This document shows, in pieces, positions 1-10,260 of a stretch of DNA of 64,000 nucleotides. Source of the stretch: Rhynchopus sp. YZ270_cl-10. Taxonomy: Eukaryota; Euglenozoa; Diplonemea; Diplonemida; Diplonemidae. The stretch spans positions 1,240,001-1,304,000 of the forward strand of contig OZ037855.1 in NCBI GenBank assembly GCA_964035575.1. Reading direction: 5' to 3'. Position numbers and translations under genes: made by a program. The notes under the pieces were generated by a model. The model saw only the letters and a list, made by a program, of their open reading frames with translations. It was not told the DNA's origin and did not search any database. How positions within the stretch are numbered: the first letter of the stretch is position 1; each line of letters opens with the position of its first letter.

Positions 1-74
1 GGCGCTGTCTCGTCACAGCTGATGCTGTGTCTGGGCTCGGTTTTTTTTTTTCCCCTGTTATATTCTGCAGTTTC

Positions 75-103
75 AGTGCCTGCGTCCCAGAGGCGTTCGC
101 ACC
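75..103 (+). repeat. Dispersed hairpin repeat, second family (CCAGAGGCG type)
   Basis: The outer arm AGTGC faces GCACC, the inner arm CGTC faces GGCG with one G-U pair, and the loop is CCAGA. ATCAAC and a T-rich tract follow. The same module recurs at 6290-6330, 25116-25147 and 40494-40522, and with an altered inner hairpin at 23646-23685, 30558-30596 and 31292-31323. All these copies are on the + strand. Confidence 0.6.
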
Positions 104-256
104 ATCAACCTTACTTTTAGATGGCCCAATTTTTTTCTTCATCAATCTGTATCCGGATGGGGCTGACATCGTACAGTGGGTCAGTCGGAGGTGCCTGCAT
201 TAATAACTTCACTTTGTATTCCAATAGCAAGTGTGAAAATGCTGTCTCTATCATTA

Positions 257-300
257 GTCTCGGGTTCGATAACACACGGAGCGTCGCCTGCGTGTCCCAG
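257..300 (+). repeat. Degenerate copy of the tRNA T-arm-like dispersed repeat
   Basis: The core CGGGTTCGATAACACACGG resembles the T-arm-like hairpins at 6270-6297, 15719-15754 and 40463-40491. It carries the pol III B-box-like GGTTCGA. The pairing is weaker than in the other copies, and CCTGCGTGTCCCAG follows, echoing the second hairpin family. It is likely a SINE relic or a LINE tail. Confidence 0.45.
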
Positions 301-719
301 ATGAGTGTGTAGCTATCAACGTTATTCCCCCCCTTTTTTTTTGTCAAAATCTTTCAAAAATTTGGTCAAAGGCGGAGCTGAAACAGAATACCCTTTTTTT
401 TTCATTTTGTACCTTTTATTGCATCCCCCCTCTGCTTCTGTTCTTATGAATTGAAAACAGATGAAATCCATTTTTCAACTGCTCCCCCACCTAACACAAA
501 CACACAGAAGAAACAAATACACAAACAAAACCCAAGCATCTTTGCACCTCTGACGATCGCTTACTCTTGCTCTCTCGCATCTTTCCCTTCTGTCTTCTCT
601 TCTCTGCATCTTTCTTTCACTTTCCCCCCCTTTCGCAATATTCTAATGTATTCTCGAGAAGCATAGCACCCTTTTTTCTGCTTTGACATATCCAACTTTT
701 TTTTGACAATAAAGGAGGG

Positions 720-3700
720 ATGTCAGTCCCTGGGGTGAAGAGGAGAAATGAAGGGCGTGCTTCGTCGTTCCGTAGTGCAGCGTCTGATGTGAGTGAACTT
801 GGCACCTCGCTGAGTTCCCGTCCATTTCGTGCACGCGAAGGGTCAATAGGGGGGCTGGAGAGCGGTGCGTATGCTCCTGGAATGTCCACCTCCTTTGGAC
901 AGCGCAGGGCGTCGCACAACCCTTATCTCCAACAGCGTCAGGGGTCGTTGTGTCCGAGCCAATCAAACGACCACATTCTTGCAGGAAAGACACCGGAATG
1001 CTTCCCCGCCTCGCCGCCACGGCAGAAACCGGGGGCGGCCGGAGCGCCCTGCAAATTTCGGGTCCTCTTCACGCATGACGAAGGCGATCAGAAGTTTGTT
1101 CCTTTATTCGACTCTGCGCAGAGTGAGCACAGCGCAAGAGAGAAGAAGGATTCGTTGGGGTTGAGCAAAGGGCAGACGGGGCCGGCATCGGAGAATGATG
1201 CAAGCTCGCAGGCAGCGCCACCGAAGAAGCCTACTCATGCGCAGACGCTTGCGCAGTGGGCGAAGAGCAGCCCAGTAGTGGGGGCGGCGCCTTTTCTGCA
1301 GGACTTCACCATGCAGGAGCTTGTTCTCATGTGTCACGGCTGTCTCCCGCTTCGTCTTGACATTCCAGTAACAAAGAGCCACTGGGTAGAGCTCACAGAA
1401 GACTCCTCTCTTCTCATCGTGACCACGCTGTTCCGCACCTCAGTGAATGTGGAGACGTGCCCAGAGAATGGGAAGAAGATCTCCCTCAAGGTGAGCACCG
1501 GGAGCAAAGAGGCAAGCGCAAACGGCCGCAACGTGCAGTGCCGGACCACCTTCGCCGTCGCAGTCCTCATTGTCATGCAGGACAGAAAGATTCTGCAGTG
1601 TGCACCACCTTCGCCACCTTCAAGCCACGTCCCTTTCACCCCCTTGGGGAGCCACAGCACTTTAGACCACTTTTCCAGCAAGATTCCTGCGTCAAGCATG
1701 GGGAACATCTATGGCAGCAGTGTGCACTCCACGTCGCAGAGTGTGAGCCATGCACTGAACAACAGCTTCAAAAAGCAAGGCTCCTCTTTTAAACACGAAC
1801 GGGAAGGGTCTTTACCGAGGTCGACACAGCAGCTGGCTTCTGGGTCATCTTCGTTTCGGAGAGCCCCTGGGTTTAGCGCAGGGGTGGGCACCTTCTCTGC
1901 GACTGACGACTCTGCTTATATGTACCGCAAAGACATCGATGAGCGCAACTATGAACTGTTTCTGCAAGAGGGCGAATCTCGTTTTTGCTACGACCTCTCT
2001 GGGGTGCCGGCAGAGCTTCTGGAACAGCAGAAGATCCTGACGGACCTACCTGGCCGCAAGCATGTCTCTCGCCTTATGATTGAGAGGGGACGCTTTCTCA
2101 ACAGCCTCAACGACGCTGCAGTCTCACCATCCATCCTACGCAGGGCAAACGAACAGCGTCGTATCCTCCAGCATCAAGAGGAGCAACAAAAGGTGCATCT
2201 TCAGCAACAAAAACTTCTCCGACAAATCAAAGAACAAAATGAACGTGCCGCGAACGCTGCCTCCGCCACAGGCGAACAAGACGAAGATGCCGTCCAATTC
2301 ACACCCTACGTCACCCGAGCCCGATCCCGCAGTGCCCCCGCAGCCTTAACCATGCCCCCTTCACCTGGTGACACCGCGTTTCAACCACAATCCGAGAAGG
2401 AATTCCCCGCACCCAAAATGGAGGAGGACGTACTCCTCCGAGAGCAGGTTCGGGAGAAGATTGAGAGGCACTTCTTTTATGTCATGCATTTGATTGAGGC
2501 TGTCAGTTGTGTTGCTGTCGAGGCGTTGCAGGACCGTTTGAACAGTCTTAACGTGGGCACCTCCTTGAGAAGAGATGTGCCAGAGAAGGCGGGGTCCGAA
2601 GGTCGTTTATTCTCTGCGTCGTACGTCGCGCCGTCCCCTTACTCACAGCAAAGCGGCGAGCTGAACAGCTACGGCTCCGCCATGATGGGACAGAGCCACT
2701 CCTCTCTCAGCTTCCTCCCTGGTGCTGCCGCAGAAGCACCCCACCTCGTCTCCCAATCAACAGGGCTCATAGTCAACAGCGCCTCCCAAGCCAAAATCCG
2801 CCTCCGAACCTTCGACCTCCAAAACTCCCTTCACCTCACAACAAAGATTGCGTCCTTCACCAAAACACTGACCTCCTTTTTGTTTCCGTTGGTGTTGAAT
2901 GGGGTTCCTATAGCGAAGGGGGTGTTTGTCATGCAAAATGAGGAAGGGAAAAAGGAGGAGAAGGGGCTGGACACCAATCCGGTTGGGAGTTGCGAATCCT
3001 CAATTCCGGTAAATGGATTGGGGGCATCTGCTGGAGGGTCATCGTCTCTGTGTTCGGTTGATGTGGATAAACGGGAGTGTTCACCGTCGCCTCCGAACGA
3101 CTCCTTTGTGTTAGGGGCAAATACTGCGACGGTGGCTGGATCGTCGTCCTCTTCGTCATCATCTTCATCCTCTTCCGTCGCCGTGCATTCCCCTCGCATT
3201 ACCTCTAGGGGTGTCAACGCCACTTCGTATCAAAATTTCGTCAAATTTCAGTCCCCATATGCGTCCTTCTTTTATGCACTCAAAGCCACGACCACCAATG
3301 ACATGCGATTCATTTCTTCTATCGTCACCTCCGCGCTGTTCCACCACGGCTGGGTAAAACGGATCCTTCCCGATGATTTCGAAGGAGACAGCTTTCTCCC
3401 AGAGACTTTACAACGCTTTGCAGTACAAGACCAGCACGCTACAACACAGTACTGCCGTTATCTCGTTCTCGGTGCAGATTATACTACCGTCAAAAACATT
3501 GTAACAGTGTTAGCACATTTGATCGCACCTACTGGGTTGGATGAAGTTCATATCGTGGACCTACCAGAGACTCATGGACGACGTGACTCTGAACCTCTTC
3601 TGCCTACTTCATCACCATTGAACTCCCCCATGCAGCTTGAAGGGGAAACGGATTTGGTGGTTGATGCTATGCTAGCAGACGAGAAGACAGTGAACCTTGA

Positions 3701-4760
3701 GAATGAAACACACAAAAGCAATATGATGCAAAACCCTAGGACTATTTCTGATTATTTTGCGAACAATGTGCAGGAGGATGATGATGATGAAGCGAGCTAT
3801 CAACGGAAGAAGGTGACCATCGCTGAGGCTACACAGAGCATTGCAAACAGCGCTGATGACAGCAATCATGGTACCGCTGTGTGCACGGTTCCGAATATCT
3901 CTGTATGCAGCAGCATTGCGGCAACATCCTCTTCCAGCTCCTCCACCGAAGAAGAAGAGTCTTGTCTCTCATGCTTTAAAGGCGAAGACATCAGTTACGG
4001 TATCATAGTTGCCGCGCTCTCAATCATCGCAACCACCGCCGGATCTTCCGTCTGGTTAATCTCCTCCTTATTGGACCTCGAAAAACAGCTGTACGGCTCC
4101 ACATCCAACACAAAAGTAACAAAAGAACACATCGAACTTCCTTCAGGAGAATATTGCCATAATGCAGTTTCCGTCGGAGTCACCGCACTCCCTATGTTAA
4201 TTGCAGGGAGTGTTCAAGCTGGGGTGGTTGACGATGATGTGGCAGAGTTTATTGCAACACCGATGCCTCCTTGGATGCCGGAGAACAAAACACAGCGTTG
4301 TGTTGTCATTGATACAAATGAGCGGAGTTGTGTGATGTACAATAAAGGGGTGAAAACCCCGGTTATTGCGTCGGCGTGTATAGGGCAGACCGTGCGGAAT
4401 GCGGCAACGTGCTTTGCGAATGGGGTGCCTGCAGAGGATTGCATGAAGTCGATGGAGATTGGTCAGATGGAGGTTCTATGCTTTGCTGCAAGCGCAGTGG
4501 ACACTTTGGGAGGAAACCCGCATGGCACCAAGCTCACTTCAGAGCAGCTTCGGTCCCAAATTCTCGACCTTCCAGTCAGTGATCTTCCCTTAGTAATAGA
4601 CATTGCACGCACCCTGGAGCCCTCCCTTCATGTATCTGGTTCTGCAGAAAACCCAATTTATTCCCTCTCGATCTCTACTGAATGTGACACACCGCTTCCT
4701 AGTTCCTTCGAGATGACGCCATCATCAGTGGCTTTGTGCGATACCATAAAGAGCATGTGA
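720..4760 (+). CDS. FNIP-like (folliculin-interacting protein) homologue
   Basis: The product has 1346 residues and no visible intron. It is assigned by ordered matches, recalled from the family, to animal FNIP1/2. These are an N-terminal RVLFTHDEG..PLFDS segment (about residue 112, compare FNIP RLIVYQDCE..VLFDS), FAVAVLIVMQDR, an FFYVMHLIE helix, a segment around FISSIVTSALFHHGWV (compare FLPALITAVLTNHLAWV), YCRYLVLGADYTTV (compare RTVVVGKRQDMV) and a C-terminal CVVIDTNERS..VPAEDCM segment (about residue 1190, compare VCIIADTDKW..LPADFCIM). Between these blocks are long Ser-, Gln- and Pro-rich linkers, including a run of about 15 serines near residue 815. FNIP proteins have longin and DENN domains, pair with folliculin, and in animals and yeast (Lst4) regulate Rag GTPases and TORC1 at lysosome or vacuole. 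No folliculin gene is in the window. The family call is good; orthologue function is inference. Confidence 0.7.
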   Translation: MSVPGVKRRNEGRASSFRSAASDVSELGTSLSSRPFRAREGSIGGLESGAYAPGMSTSFGQRRASHNPYLQQRQGSLCPSQSNDHILAGKTPECFPASPPRQKPGAAGAPCKFRVLFTHDEGDQKFVPLFDSAQSEHSAREKKDSLGLSKGQTGPASENDASSQAAPPKKPTHAQTLAQWAKSSPVVGAAPFLQDFTMQELVLMCHGCLPLRLDIPVTKSHWVELTEDSSLLIVTTLFRTSVNVETCPENGKKISLKVSTGSKEASANGRNVQCRTTFAVAVLIVMQDRKILQCAPPSPPSSHVPFTPLGSHSTLDHFSSKIPASSMGNIYGSSVHSTSQSVSHALNNSFKKQGSSFKHEREGSLPRSTQQLASGSSSFRRAPGFSAGVGTFSATDDSAYMYRKDIDERNYELFLQEGESRFCYDLSGVPAELLEQQKILTDLPGRKHVSRLMIERGRFLNSLNDAAVSPSILRRANEQRRILQHQEEQQKVHLQQQKLLRQIKEQNERAANAASATGEQDEDAVQFTPYVTRARSRSAPAALTMPPSPGDTAFQPQSEKEFPAPKMEEDVLLREQVREKIERHFFYVMHLIEAVSCVAVEALQDRLNSLNVGTSLRRDVPEKAGSEGRLFSASYVAPSPYSQQSGELNSYGSAMMGQSHSSLSFLPGAAAEAPHLVSQSTGLIVNSASQAKIRLRTFDLQNSLHLTTKIASFTKTLTSFLFPLVLNGVPIAKGVFVMQNEEGKKEEKGLDTNPVGSCESSIPVNGLGASAGGSSSLCSVDVDKRECSPSPPNDSFVLGANTATVAGSSSSSSSSSSSSVAVHSPRITSRGVNATSYQNFVKFQSPYASFFYALKATTTNDMRFISSIVTSALFHHGWVKRILPDDFEGDSFLPETLQRFAVQDQHATTQYCRYLVLGADYTTVKNIVTVLAHLIAPTGLDEVHIVDLPETHGRRDSEPLLPTSSPLNSPMQLEGETDLVVDAMLADEKTVNLENETHKSNMMQNPRTISDYFANNVQEDDDDEASYQRKKVTIAEATQSIANSADDSNHGTAVCTVPNISVCSSIAATSSSSSSTEEEESCLSCFKGEDISYGIIVAALSIIATTAGSSVWLISSLLDLEKQLYGSTSNTKVTKEHIELPSGEYCHNAVSVGVTALPMLIAGSVQAGVVDDDVAEFIATPMPPWMPENKTQRCVVIDTNERSCVMYNKGVKTPVIASACIGQTVRNAATCFANGVPAEDCMKSMEIGQMEVLCFAASAVDTLGGNPHGTKLTSEQLRSQILDLPVSDLPLVIDIARTLEPSLHVSGSAENPIYSLSISTECDTPLPSSFEMTPSSVALCDTIKSM

Positions 4761-5292
4761 AAAAAGAGAGCTGGGAAAGGGGGAAGGGTGATGCGGGGGA
4801 GGGGGGGAGGGGAGGGAGAGAGAAGTCAAAGGTAAGGGGGGGGGGGGGGAAGAGAAATGTGTTGCGCAATGAAAAGGATCCCCCAACCATCGCTCGTTTG
4901 TAGAGATGTGGGGGTTGGGTTTGAGATGAAAGAAGAGAGAAAATAATGGGGCGGTTTTGTGATGTTTTTCAAATTATCTGCTCTTTTGGGGGGTGAGGCA
5001 CCGTCTGTGAATATCCTGGCCTCGTTGTGGTGTAATGTTATAGAGCCGTGGTGTGTTTTGACATCGTTGTATACAACAAAATGATGGAGCTTGTCCTGGA
5101 GCGTGTCCACACTAAAACAAATTTACAAAAAAAAAATGGTGTGGCTGAAACCAGCTATTCTACCTCTTAAATTCCACTGGAAGTCCACAAAAGTGTACAT
5201 TTTTTAAGGGGGGGTGTAAAAATTTATTTGGAGAAATGCCTTTTGCCAAAAAACCGTTTCTTTAGCTCAAAAGCTAACTCAGTGCAAAATTC

Positions 5293-5353
5293 CTCCAATG
5301 GATTTATTGGGTGTGTCATACCGCACAATGTGGTCACTCTTCAGACCACCTGG
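5293..5353 (+). repeat. Dispersed repeat shared with 19081-19148
   Basis: TCCAATGGATTTATTGGG, then ACAATGTGGTCA and CTTCAGACCACCTGG, match a segment at 19081-19148 with a few substitutions and small indels. At the second site the 9-bp satellite begins directly after CCACCTGG. Here ordinary sequence follows, so this copy may show the pre-expansion state. Confidence 0.6.
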
Positions 5354-6255
5354 AAAAGTGCACGGTATCTAAAAGTTTCGTGTGTGATCTGGGGGTGAGG
5401 AAGCGTTCCAACTTTTCAACTTCCCCAATTTACCATTCGTGATTTTTTACCTCCCGTTTTTTAGAATCAACAGAGAGAGTGTACGTTAAGATTTCCTTAT
5501 CCTCTCTATGCTTTGACTCCCTTTACCTTACACTGACGTTGACAAAACCCAAGAACTTGTCCATTTCGGCAAATTGACCCCACCACACAACGGACGGATT
5601 CCGGAAATGCAAATGCAGGTGTTTTCGGTGTACCTCCCGCCAGCGAAGCGAGCGAATTTTTTTTTACACCCCCCTAGGTAAAACCCCATTCACCAGAAGC
5701 CCACTTGAAGTCCGCAAAAGTGTACATTTTTTGGGCTCGGCCACACCAAAAAAAAGAAACGAACTGAACCGAAATGAAACGGAAACGGCTTGCCTTCGTT
5801 TTCAGATATTGCAAAAAAAAGGGGGTGTCTGCGTGCCAAAACAAATTTTTTTCGTCAAAAAAAACAAAGTTGAAGAGTGGCTAACTACAAAAATTCCCCC
5901 CCAACAACCTTTTCAAAGGAAATGTTTGCACGTTGTGTCAACTTCGCTTTCTCTGAAAGCAAGTCATGTGGTGCACATCTAATTAAATGCTCATTGTTGG
6001 CGGTTTGTGCTACCCAACCGACATTCGTAAAACCTCCCCCTTTTTTCCCCTTGAGTACGGGTAAATTCTATCTATTCTACCCCCGAAAAAAAAACGTTTT
6101 TAAGCGTTTCGTGCACCTGTTGTGGGCTGGTGTCCCTTTTTTTTTTTGCTATTTCTTCGCTACGCACCAATAAAAAAAATGCCCCATTACACCAAGGTGA
6201 GCAAAGCGCCGTTTGTTTTTAGTGTTTTTTTTTTTTTTTTTGGTTTTTTTTTTTT

Positions 6256-6345
6256 AGCAACTCCCCAACACCCTGAGGTTCGACAACCCGCGGAGTGTCA
6301 GTGTCTCAGCGTCCCAGAGGCGTTTGCACTATCAACTTCATTTTT
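6256..6345 (+). repeat. SINE-like repeat: T-arm-like hairpin plus CCAGAGGCG hairpin
   Basis: GCAACTCC precedes CACCCTGAGGTTCGACAACC, then CGCGGAGTGTC, then the AGTGT..GCACT hairpin with CGTC/GGCG arms and CCAGA loop, then ATCAACTTCA and poly-T. GGTTCGACAACC matches a B-box-like T-arm core. It ends about 12 bp before the outer hAT element's target duplication at 6357. Closely similar to 40463-40530 at the end of the LINE. Confidence 0.6.
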
Positions 6346-6364
6346 TTTTGTGTGACCTCATGAA

Positions 6365-7520
6365 CAGGGGACATTAGTAGTTTGAGATTTTGAAAAAAAA
6401 GCCGGTGTGAGGCAATTTTTTTTCCCCCACACATTTTGGACAGAGACATCCACAACTCTTTCCCCTCCGCGCCCTTGTCTGACCATATATGGCACCAAAA
6501 CTTTTCTGGCGAAGCCACGGTACGCAACATTTCAAAAATTGTGACATAAAATCGCACGCTTTTATAGCCAAACTATGGCATAGGTAGGGTAGAGCTGTGG
6601 GCTACCGCTTGTAATTTTTAGCTGCGCCGCAGGCGCACGGTACGCTACTTTTTTATGAGAGTTGCGAACATCTATTTTCTTTTGATTGAACGGACCGATT
6701 GGTCTTTATGGTGGGGTCACATGCACATACGAAACCACTACAGATGTGGTCGTAGCCTTGTATGAGGAGATAAAATTCAGAAAAAAATTCAAAAATCCGC
6801 CTTTTTCTTTTTTTTTTTTTTTTTTTTTTCCTCAAAATCAGGGGTTAAGTTAGCTTTTTTTTTTTCTCGCTGAGTCGGGTTTTCTGGGTTTTTTCGGGTT
6901 TTCTGGATTTTGCGAAAAATAACCCATTCCCTCCGCGAGCGCAGCGAGCGGGAAAATTTTTAAGGTGCACCTCCGCGAGCGTAGCGAGCGAAATTTTTTT
7001 TTCGCAATTTTTGGGGCAAAGTTCAAAAATCCCACCAAAAAGTGGGGGACCCTGGGGGGTTTTTGGATTTGTCCTAACAATTTTGGAGCATAAATTTGAA
7101 GAACAGGACTGGTGTACCCCTCACCGACCTCAGTTCCCACGTCCTGCCTCACCCGCACTCTCGCAACACTAGTACTGAACCCGAAGTTCGCCAGAGATCC
7201 CTGTTGCCTCTTCATATGAATAATTCCCAGTTCTGACGGGGGGTTTGTTTGGGTCGGGGGAATTTTTTTCTTAGAGGGTGGGGTGGGAGGGGCTCCGCCC
7301 ACCCCTACCCCACCTTCCCAGCCTACACCACCCAAAAATTTGGATTTTTTTTTTTTTTTTTTCAGATTCCATTTTTTTTTTTTTTTTTTGAAAAACCCGA
7401 AAACCCGAAAACCGGGTTTTGAAAACCCAGAAACCCGCCCTAACTTAACCCCTGCTCAAAATCCCACACCGGCTTATCCGGTGTGGCCACACCGGCACAC
7501 CGGCATACTAATGTCCCCTG
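6365..7520. mobile_element. Non-autonomous hAT-type DNA transposon (outer element)
   Basis: The left end CAGGGGACATTAGTA is an exact inverted copy of the right end TACTAATGTCCCCTG. The 8-bp target duplication CTCATGAA flanks it exactly (6357-6364 and 7521-7528). CAGGG-type ends and an 8-bp duplication are typical of the hAT superfamily. No transposase frame is visible inside. A GCCGGTGTG motif lies near both ends in inverted orientation. The internal segment near 6440-6740 is homologous, in reverse orientation, to about 16690-17110 in another hAT-type element. A second element at 6839-7454 is inserted in it; without that and its duplication the element is about 530 bp. Confidence 0.85.
6839..7454. 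mobile_element. hAT-type MITE nested in the outer element
   Basis: The terminal inverted repeats are CAGGGGTTAAGTTAG and its exact complement CTAACTTAACCCCTG. The 8-bp target duplication CTCAAAAT is exact (6831-6838 and 7455-7462). Length is 616 bp. The interior has poly-T tracts and inverted GGGTTTTC / GAAAACCC blocks just inside the ends, but no protein I recognise. Its exact duplication inside the outer element orders the events: the outer element inserted first. Confidence 0.9.
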
Positions 7521-8348
7521 CTCATGAAGGAGGAAATAGAAACAAAGCATTTTGAACACACTTTGCGGTTCTGAGGACGAACCGCGCTGCAGAGCCACTC
7601 CTCACCAAACAGGTCGGGGTGTGTGCGTTTCACAACCTCTCCCATGGGTTTTATCGTGTGATGAGTGATAAGTTTTTGTTTTTTGTTTTGTGCAATCCGT
7701 TTGAGGTGTTGATGTTGCATCTATGAAAATCTGCCCTCCCCGTTGGGTTTGTTTGTTCCTCAGTTGTCTGCTACATTTTTCTTTTAAAAGGTGACTAAAC
7801 CACATCTTACACAAACTTTTTTTAACCCTCCCCCCTTCTGCTGCTTGCCGGCAGGGGATCTGGTAGCCCTGCGTTTGTGAAGAGCGTTCGTCCTACAAAA
7901 AGACCCCTTCACCTAATTCTTTCACAAGTTTGTACTGACAGCGTCGTTTATTATATTAACCCCAAAACTCGCTTGTGCCAAAAAAAAGCAAAATAAAACA
8001 AAACAAAAGGATGTGGGGTGTCCCGGGGCCAGCCCCCCCAGAGCCCACCTGAGCCCGATTTCACCCGGATTTCACCGGGGCTGGGGACACAGCCAATGGG
8101 AGCACAGCCTCGAAGGGCTAAACTATTTCGTTTCAAAAAAAAGGGGGTGTTCAAAAAGGCGCCATTTTGAGTACTGATCTTTTATACAAAAAAAAATACA
8201 AAAAACACTCCCAAATCCGAATTCAGTTGTTGACAAAAAACCCCCATTTCGCCCCACACGATTTTACTGAAATGCGAACAACAATCCCCAAACTCCTCCA
8301 CAGGATTGGGGGCACTGCGAGAAAAACAGCAACATAAAAAAAAAAACA

Positions 8349-9845
8349 ATGCCCGAAAATGCTCCTGACGGGACTGCCCCGCTACCTATTGAAGGTGCTT
8401 CTGCAGATGCGTCAACACCTCCGCTACCAACGGATACTGAGGCATTGTCGTACTTTGGGGTGGGGGGTGAGGAGAGTGATGAGTCATCGGACAGCGGTGG
8501 GGATGTGGACGATGCTACGGCCACAGAAGAGGTGGATGCAGATGCTGCCCGCATAGTGGGGTTCGCAATCAACGTTCCGTTTGAAGTTCTGACCGTACCC
8601 TGCCCGGCGGGATATAAAGGATTGGTGGAAATGTTGGCAGAGAGAAAGGTTGCAGACACTCCAAGGGTTCTGAAGGAATGCAGTTTGAACGGATTCGCAG
8701 ATCACCTCCGTACCTGCCGTAATGTAGTGGTAATGACCGGAGCTGGTATCAGTTGTGCTGCAGGCATTCCCGATTTCCGCTCCAAAAACGGTCTGTATGC
8801 GCAGCTTGGTGCGAACAATCCGTTTTCCCTCCCCCATCCGGAGTCTCTTTTTGATATCCACTTCTTCAAAAAACGGCCGCACGCATTTTATCGATTCTGC
8901 GAAAACCTTTGGCCTGGACAATATGAGCCCACAGAGGTTCATAAGGCAATAAAAACACTGCAAGATAAACAGTGTTTACGAAGGGTATATACTCAGAACA
9001 TTGATGGGTTGGAACGGCAGGCGGGGGTTGGGGGTGGGAGCTTGGTGGAGGCGCATGGTAATATGGAGAGCGCGCATTGTGTGGATTGCGATGCGCCGTA
9101 TCCAGCAGCTTTTGTGAAAACCAGAATTGACCAAGGGTGTTTGCCGCAATGTAGAATTTGCTCTCCAGGGGAGAACACGCCTTTGGAGGATCTGCCTGAA
9201 AAGAAGACATCTGAAGGTGAGACCGGCACAGCAATAGATGAGGGAGTCGTCACGACAGCGGAGTTGCCTGATATCCGAGGCCTCGTGAAGCCCCGTATCA
9301 CCTTCTTCCATGAGGCGCTTCCCCCGCTCTTCGCACGAAGTGTGGACCAGGACCTGACCTCTGCAGATGCACTCATCATCATCGGCACGTCGCTCACAGT
9401 CGCGCCCTTCTGCAAGCTTCCAGACATCGTCCCAGACAGCTGCCCACGCATCCTCATCAACAACGTAGGAGATGTGGCTGCGCGTGCAGGCTTCGTTATG
9501 TCACAGAAATATGGCTACAGAGACGTGGTATGGGAAGGTGACTGTCAGGTCGGGGTGGTCGAGCTTCTCAAAGCTGCAGGGTATGTCTCTTTTAATTCGA
9601 TCTCTTTGAAGCAATTTAGCGAAAAAATCTTCGTTTCTGCATTCGGTAGTGGTAAAGATCTGTACGGTGTATAGAAATTTAAGGGTGGCTATATTTGACC
9701 TAATACCGAAACAAACGACAACAGGTGGTGTGAAGAAGGTAGCAAAGAAGAGACGCCTGCAGTCAGCAAAACTACAGACACTGTGGCAGGGGAGGAGGAG
9801 GAGGCCTCAAGCATCGCAGGCAAGCGTAGTAGGGAGGACAACTAA
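8349..9845 (+). CDS. Sirtuin, NAD-dependent protein deacylase
   Basis: A SIR2-family enzyme removes acyl groups from lysine using NAD. Motifs in order are VVVMTGAGISCAAGIPDFRS (NAD-binding, near residue 125), TQNIDGLERQAG, the catalytic HGNMESAHC with a Zn site HCVDC..CRIC, a phenylalanine-rich LVKPRITFFHE, IIGTSLTVAPF and ILINNVGD. This is closest to the eukaryotic class I group (SIRT1-3, Hst). The first roughly 115 residues are an acidic extension absent from most family members. The genomic frame ends at 9674, but a GT-AG intron at 9581-9724 (GTATGTCTC..CAACAG) joins a second exon at 9725-9845. That exon reads in frame into a Glu/Ser-rich tail ending GKRSREDN, a possible weak nuclear signal. 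The spliced product has 450 residues. The family is certain; substrate and location are not. Confidence 0.92.
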
Positions 9846-10260
9846 CTAACCCCAAGAATCTGCCCTTATTTTAACGAGCGCGCCCCCCTTTTGTTTTTTT
9901 TTCTTCTTTTTTTTCCCGGTCTGCAGTGGTTATTTATCGTTATCCAAGATGAACCTTAGGCTTCATTTTACCAACCTTTTCTCAGACCCGAAAACGAAAC
10001 ATTCCCCATCCCCTTTTTCTCTTCCAAAATCCAAACTCCAAAACCCAAAACCCACCAAAAACCCAAACCCTCCAAAAAAAAAAAAAAATCAACCCCATTT
10101 CAGGCAAAACACACAAAGGGTCATTGGGGGGGCTTTTAAAAAACCTACCCCGACTCTTCTCTCTTCGTTTTATTTCTCTTTCTTTCTCCCTTTTTTGAAT
10201 ATTTTTTGTTTTTTGTTTTTTTTTTTTGTTTATTTCCTCTGAAGGTCCTTCTGCAATGCG
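9846..10260. other. Intergenic region upstream of the receptor kinase
   Basis: It is rich in T and A runs with no coding signal. Near 9948-9982, AAGATGAACCTTAGGCTTCA resembles the dispersed CTAAGC hairpin in reverse orientation, the only possible minus-strand copy I noticed. The 100 bases before the ATG at 10261 are a long pyrimidine tract, followed by CTGCAATGCG. Confidence 0.5.

Larger units (their letters stand above)
1..719. other. Intergenic region upstream of the FNIP-like gene
   Basis: No supportable gene lies here. The stretch holds a hairpin repeat near 75-103, a segment near 165-225 (GGTGCCTGCAT core) that resembles one at about 14003-14035, and a T-arm-like repeat near 257-300. 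The last 300 bases are pyrimidine-rich on the + strand, as upstream of many genes in this window. The start codon at 720 is preceded by a purine-rich AAAGGAGGG, which is probably chance in a eukaryote. Confidence 0.6.
4761..8348. other. Intergenic region with repeats and nested hAT-type elements
   Basis: No gene can be supported in 3.6 kb; the open frames are driven by poly-T, poly-A and poly-C runs. Contents in order are a G-rich tract after the FNIP-like stop, a segment at 5293-5353 that recurs at 19081-19148, two related GTCC.CAAAAGTGTACATTTTTT segments near 5170-5205 and 5708-5735, the T-arm-like repeat at 6256-6345, the nested transposons at 6365-7520, and a segment at 7590-7640 related to 31440-31510. 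Confidence 0.65.

Noticed and set aside
720-4760. Membrane enzyme (HMG-CoA reductase-like) reading of the long first gene
   Set aside because: One hydrophobic stretch near residue 1095 suggested it, but no reductase motifs are present and ordered FNIP blocks fit better.
9649-9849. Separate small gene after the sirtuin
   Set aside because: The same bases read better as the sirtuin's second exon after removal of a GTATG..CAG intron, giving a continuous acidic tail and a stop.
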